Assembly: GCA_001970955.1 (NCBI GenBank)
Contig: MPUH01000470.1
Span: 1-52,265, forward strand
From: Stentor coeruleus
Lineage: Eukaryota; Ciliophora; Heterotrichea; Heterotrichida; Stentoridae
Direction of reading: 5' to 3'
DNA length: 52,265 nt
The first letter of the stretch is position 1; each line of letters starts with the position of its first letter. The translations under genes were made by a program, and so were the position numbers. The notes under the pieces are model-generated. The model did no database searches, had not been told where the DNA came from, and saw only the letters and a list, made by a program, of their open reading frames with translations. This document shows, piece by piece, positions 47,501-52,265 of the stretch.

Positions 47501-49363
47501 TTATAAGTACTTAATTATGGCTGTGGTTAGCAATTTTGATATTAAATTTGAATTGTGGATTATACATTTATATAGCGAGATAAAGGTTTAAGATAAGACA
47601 ATATGGTTGGTTTTGGAAATTTTATTAAAAGTTTTTGGATTTTAGTGGGTGTTAGGGTGTTATGATGGATTAGAAAATTTACTTGTTCAGTTTTTTATGA
47701 CTTTTGCAGATATTTTCGTTCTGGGGTTTTTTGAGTTTTGTAGTTTTGAAGATTTTTTCGATGAGGTTTTTTTATAGTGATTAGATGATAGGATTTTTTA
47801 TAAGCTTATGATGGTAAGAGGAATAAAAGTTACAGGAAGAAAAAAATGATAAGCAGAATTTGTAAAGAAAGTTATAAAAAAAAGTAGGATAGGGTAGGAT
47901 ATAGGAGGATTTCTTATAGAATTTAAGGGTTTTTTTGGAGTTGGGTGTTGTTGCTACGATGAAAGGGATATTTTGGTTTATGGGTTTTTGTGGGTTTCTG
48001 ATATTGATTTTAGAAATCACGATGGAAGTTTTTATGATAAGATTTTGGTTTTGATTGGGTTTAAAAGATTTTTATATTCGGGTGAGGATTTTATAGTTTA
48101 TTTGTTATAGTTAGCTAGATGGGTTTTGGCAAGAGTTTTATGTGAATTTTTAACTTATTATAAGGAAGTGAGAATAGCTTGTATTAATATTATAAGATTC
48201 TAAGAGGATGATGAAAGGTTATATACGATGAGGAATTTGTCGTACAACTTTGAGAATATTAAGATGTTTGGGAGTTTTAGGTTTTATTAATTAAGTAAAT
48301 AGCTGAGGGTTTATATTTAGAATATTGATGTAAATATTGATTTCTTAGATGATTTTGAGTTTAGATATGAAGATTGATATTATATTTGAGGATCTTTTTG
48401 GCTTTTAAGATGGCTTTGGGCTTTTATATACCATTTTATTGAGGATATTGATATAAATTTGTATAAAAAGCTTGATAAGATTATATATATTTTCCTGAAT
48501 AATATAAGAATTTGTAAATAATCCCATCAAGGCTTATAAATAATTTGGTAATAATTTTTTTTTCCCTTTATTACCTCTTTTTGATATTATTTTAATATAA
48601 TCATAATTCTGCATCCACAATTATAATTCCAATTTATTATCTAAATCTACTATTATCAATTCAATATATTTAAATACAATCATCATATTGTTCCATAAGA
48701 ATAAATAACATTTTATAAAAAAAGTATAGAGCATCGAAAATTAAAGTTAGTTTATTATATAAAACCTTTACATTGGCTATAAATATGGAAAACTATATAT
48801 TTTCTAATATTCTCTTCTGAGTCTCATAGATTTTTTCATGAAGTTTTCTTTGATATAAATTCAGTACTTCTTTGAAAAAGAGTATTTCTGAAAACAAAAA
48901 AGTGTAATCAATACAGAATGAAAATGCCATTAAGTAAAACTTGAAGATTTTTTAGATGTAACGATAAATATTGCATTAAAAGTGTAATCATAATAAAGAA
49001 GTCAATATTTGAATCAAAAAATTTAGAGTCTCATATACTTCTAGGATTATTAATATTTACAATTGCTAGAAAGGATATAATGATCTTTAGAAGTATTATA
49101 ATATGTAGCTGTGAAATATAGTGAAAATTACTTAGATCATACAACTAGTGCATATAATAATAGAATAGAAAATATTTTGAATGATTTTAAGCACTTTATC
49201 CTGGTTATAAATAGAACTACTAATGTTAGATTGTGTTTGTATATTTTTATTTGAAGAAGAATCAATAGAAATAAACTTTTGGAGGAATTAGAAATTAATT
49301 TTAGGATAGCGTTTCGTTAAATTTTATAATTTTCAAAGAGCAAGGATAATCTTCATATCATCT
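47501..49363. other. Long gap, 5' flank of copy 3 and beyond
   Basis: 47501-48400 is strongly G-rich and C-poor (5' flank); 48550-48720 is C-richer; the rest is AT-rich. The frame at 47781-48020 (minus) is a composition artefact. It contains a 13-mer motif copy at 48032. No gene is convincing. Confidence 0.5.
48032..48044 (-). promoter_or_regulatory. 13-mer motif AATCTTATCATAA (copy 4)
   Basis: Exact TTATGATAAGATT on the plus strand, about 530 bases before the copy-3 start codon. Confidence 0.35.
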
Positions 49364-49945
49364 TTATACAATATGAAATTTAGAATTGTCCTTTTTTCCA
49401 AGAAACGACTTATAATCTTCTTTTCCAACAGGTCTAGCTGTAACTGGTTTATACGTATGAGTCAAAACATTCAAAAGCATGTTTCCTGGGAACTCATAAT
49501 TACAACTCACTGGAGAAATGCTTGTAATCCTATTAATATAATGATCACCTTTGTAAATATTCCTAAAACTCATATGCTGAGGTCTTCGAGAAAGAACTCT
49601 TTCTTTAACTTTCTTAGACTTTTTCTTCTCAATTGGACTAAAGGCTAAAATATCAAAATTCATCAGATGATTTTGGCCTGGAATTGGAGTTTTGCTTGTT
49701 TTCCCATTAGGAGGACTATTAGTTAAAACTTTTGTCTCTTTAGCTTTATCTATGAATTTTTTCTTTAAACTTATATCAGGAAGGGGAACATGGGATTTGT
49801 TTTGCTTTTTGGTAAACCAGTCAGCTTGTCTTTTCAACCTTAACACCCTTCTTTTGTATGAGTTTTCGAAAACACTTTCACTTCGTAGTTTTGGAGTTGG
49901 AGGCATCAGAATTAACAGTTTGTTATCGCTTTTTGTATTAAACAT
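49364..49945 (-). CDS. Hypothetical basic protein, 193 aa
   Basis: Intact frame with start context AATAATATG and a following G-rich 5' flank. The protein is basic and probably disordered: PPTPKLRSESVFENSYKRRV near the start, a Lys-rich middle (PIEKKKSKKVKERVLSRRPQ) and a more ordered C-terminal ~60 residues (NIYKGDHYINRITSISPVSC, then LLNVLTHTYKP). The Pro- and Ser-rich segments contain S/T-P sites. No domain is recognised; it resembles small cytoskeleton-associated ciliate proteins in composition only. Stop TAA. Confidence 0.65.
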   Translation of the reverse strand: MFNTKSDNKLLILMPPTPKLRSESVFENSYKRRVLRLKRQADWFTKKQNKSHVPLPDISLKKKFIDKAKETKVLTNSPPNGKTSKTPIPGQNHLMNFDILAFSPIEKKKSKKVKERVLSRRPQHMSFRNIYKGDHYINRITSISPVSCNYEFPGNMLLNVLTHTYKPVTARPVGKEDYKSFLGKKDNSKFHIV

Positions 49946-51489
49946 ATTATTAGGTTTAGTTGTTAGAGAGGATTATGATGGGGAAGATAAGATTTGAAGA
50001 TATTTAGAGGAATATACGATAAAATAAAAGGTTTTTGGATACGGTGATGGAAGTTTGCATATAAAGTTGGGAATGGATTTGGAAAATCATAACAGTTTAA
50101 TTTTCTATAGACAAGCAGCAGTTTTGCTTCAAAAATTCCAAATTAATTTTGGTATTTTTTTGAAAACTTAATTTGTATTTCTTTTATCTTATTCCTAAAG
50201 CTTAACAATATTTTTTACTATATAATAAATATAAGCGACTATTTTTATACTAAAATTTCATTATTTTAAGTAATAAAAACATTTTTATATGCAAGATTAT
50301 AAGAAAAATTATAGATTTTAGCATTTATCTTTATAGTAGAAAAGGATTTTTTATAGAAATAAAACCCTGATTAAATTTTTGATAATAGGAAAAAAGTGAT
50401 TAATCTACAAAAATGGCCATGAAAAAACACATTCTAAATGGTAAATTTATTAATAGTTTAAAATACAATAAGTAATCATTTGCAAAATATATAAATTCAA
50501 AGTTCAACTTTAAGATAGACAAATAAAAAATAGATTAAAATATTAAAAAGCAAAGCTAGACTATGGATAATAAAAATTTATATTAGAAAAATTTCTTAAA
50601 TTCCAGAAGATGTGCATATTTTTAATTGGCAACGAAATACTCATAATCTAAAAAATCTTAAAATTTCTATAATTTAGAACAGAATAAGTGAATGCTACTC
50701 AAAATTGCAAATTATCTAAGCATTAGCAATTTATTTTTGCTTTTCATAAGCTTTCAACTTAAAATTAGCTACAAACTTTGATTATGAGCGTAAATATTGA
50801 TATAATTTTATATGGGTAATATTAAAAATAGAGCATTTTATTTGAGAATTAGATATGCTTGTTGTTTAGAACAAAAATTTTTTTCATAATTTTATGCTGA
50901 AAATAGGATTTACTTCGGACTTGAGTTTAGATATAATCTATTATTAGTTTTTAAATTGTTAAGGTATCTTTTTTTTTAAGACACTTATAAACTTGATTAA
51001 AATAATAACTAGATCCCTATCATTGAGTATGTCAAATAATTAAAGTGCTTTTAATAAAATTCTCAACATGAAAAAGATTATAAAATATTTCACACAAAAT
51101 CATATTAAGCAATAAAAAACACTGATTTTTTTAGATTTGTTATTTTTAACTTTAACTTAGCACCTAAGAATTTTACAAAATTTATATTAAAATAGTATAG
51201 TAGAATTGTTTTAGTTTCAAATAATACAATTATCCAAATGCAAATATTATTATATAGAAAATTACTAACTCCAAAAAAAAATTGTATCAATCTTAATATT
51301 TTTCACTGAAATCCTTAAACTGCATCTTACTCCCTGTTTCTTACACTTGCTATTATCAACAATTTAATTTTCTATTTACATAACCAATCACTTTATATAT
51401 TTTTTCCATCACGTTATCAATTTTTCAACACTTTAACACCCTTAATCCTATTATAACATAAATTACAAATCAAAGACTTTACGATTAAT
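49946..51489. other. AT-rich gap, nothing recognised
   Basis: The first ~100 bases are G-rich (5' flank of the 49364 gene). The rest shows no credible frame, RNA gene or repeat; the frame at 51105-51290 is low-complexity. Confidence 0.45.
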
Positions 51490-51760
51490 CTATGTATAAA
51501 GCTTGAGAATAGACCTAATGAAATGAGGCTGGAGATGCCATTTTTATAACCCCCTCCATATAATCATAAGCTAGTTTATTACCAGATTGGCATGATACAG
51601 GAATATCCATAGACTTAATTCGAATGTTATAAGAATAGAAATTTTATAAACATTATTTTGAATTCTGGTAAAAACATCACAATTTTGGTTAATCACTTTA
51701 GAAAGTGGCTCATATCTTGCATTACTAGATATATAAATTCATTGTATTTATAAATGCAAG
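51490..51760 (-). pseudogene. Possible coding remnant or partial gene near the right edge
   Basis: This stretch is GC-richer than its surroundings. On the minus strand one phase reads ARYEPLSKVINQNCDVFTRI then QNNVYKISILIT; another reads MDIPVSCQSGNKLAYDYMEG followed by VIKMASPASFH and a TAG. The two overlap with a one-base phase change. The DNA to the right is G-rich on the plus strand, as before a minus-strand gene. It may be a small gene with an unresolved intron or a relic. No family is identified. Confidence 0.3.
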
Positions 51761-52265
51761 CCTATCAACTTTGGCTCAAAATTTGGTTAAGATTCATTTG
51801 TGTGTTTTTATAAACTAAATAAGATTTCAGGATCAAAAGAAATTAAGCAAGGCTGAAGAGATACTGAGTGTTGTTTTAAGGAAAATAAAAAGAAGTTTGA
51901 TAAGACTTGAATTGGAACACTTTCTTTAGGTATTTAGATGTAAGGTTTGAATCGTGGTTTTCATAAATTATATATAGATGGCAACATTGAAATAGTTTTT
52001 GGTTTTGAAGATGTTTATTATAAAATATATGTATAAAAAAAGATCATTTGTATTTATATTATAAGACTATGAAAAGTTTTATGATGGAAGATAATACAAA
52101 TATATAATAATAATAATTAAATTGTGTTACAGAAATGGGCAATTTAAGAATTTAGAAGAAAATCGTATGTTTTAAGATTTTATGATAGTTCAGTTTATGC
52201 TTTTAGTAAAAAATTTATGAAGCAACAGTTACTAGAATTTAAATATATTTTTATAAACTTATAAA
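51761..52265. other. Right-edge intergenic DNA
   Basis: G above C on the plus strand, no credible frame on either strand; compatible with the 5' flank of a minus-strand gene ending near 51490. Confidence 0.4.

Noticed and set aside
47781-48020. Minus-strand 79-codon frame
   Set aside because: In a G-rich 5' flank, low-complexity, no start context.
1-52265. tRNA genes, rRNA, CRISPR arrays, telomere repeats
   Set aside because: No TTCGAATC-type T-loop within a foldable context, no spaced repeats and no telomere-like tandem runs were found by eye.

Overview
The window looks like macronuclear genomic DNA of a heterotrich ciliate, most probably Stentor. It is very AT-rich. Two genes are interrupted by 15-nt GT..AG introns (three introns in all). 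The long reading frames use CAA/CAG for Gln and TGG for Trp and stop at TAA, TAG or TGA, so the genetic code is standard. This argues against Blepharisma, where TGA is Trp. Several genes are typical ciliate ones (CDPK-like, MORN, kelch-like and RCK-type kinase genes). The organism is an inference from these features; no database was searched.

Layout. Positions 1-16 kb are gene-poor. They hold a secreted DOMON protein, two large proteins I do not recognise, a Cys-cluster/beta-sandwich protein, and stretches of decayed coding sequence. Two of the relics are identifiable: the C-terminal end of a non-LTR retrotransposon polyprotein (5707-6161) and a retroviral-type integrase core (13397-13645, minus strand). 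From 16.3 to 26.9 kb are ARL1, RNASEH2C, a CEP70-like protein, a FYVE-STE20 kinase, RPS15, an RCK (MAK/ICK/MOK) kinase and a poly-cysteine CDPK-like pseudokinase. From 28.6 to 34.5 kb four genes are packed with 0, 52 and 36 nt between them: a three-repeat secreted protein, a small basic protein, an FHA-SANT-FYR chromatin protein and a myristoylated kelch-like protein. From 35 to 50 kb are a FAIM-like/NPF protein, two more members of the Cys-cluster family, zinc-finger/propeller and B-box/MORN proteins, a C2H2 protein whose finger is completed only by splicing a 15-nt intron, an insulin-degrading-enzyme-type metallopeptidase and a small basic protein.

Two patterns run through the window. Gene flanks have a strong strand skew: on the coding strand the 5' flank is C-rich and almost G-free, and the 3' flank is G-rich and almost C-free. 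The same 13-mer occurs four times in the 5' flanks of minus-strand genes. Start codons are usually preceded by TATAA or AATAA. The assembly itself has defects: at four N positions the flanking sequence is duplicated, which breaks the CEP70-like and insulysin reading frames artificially.
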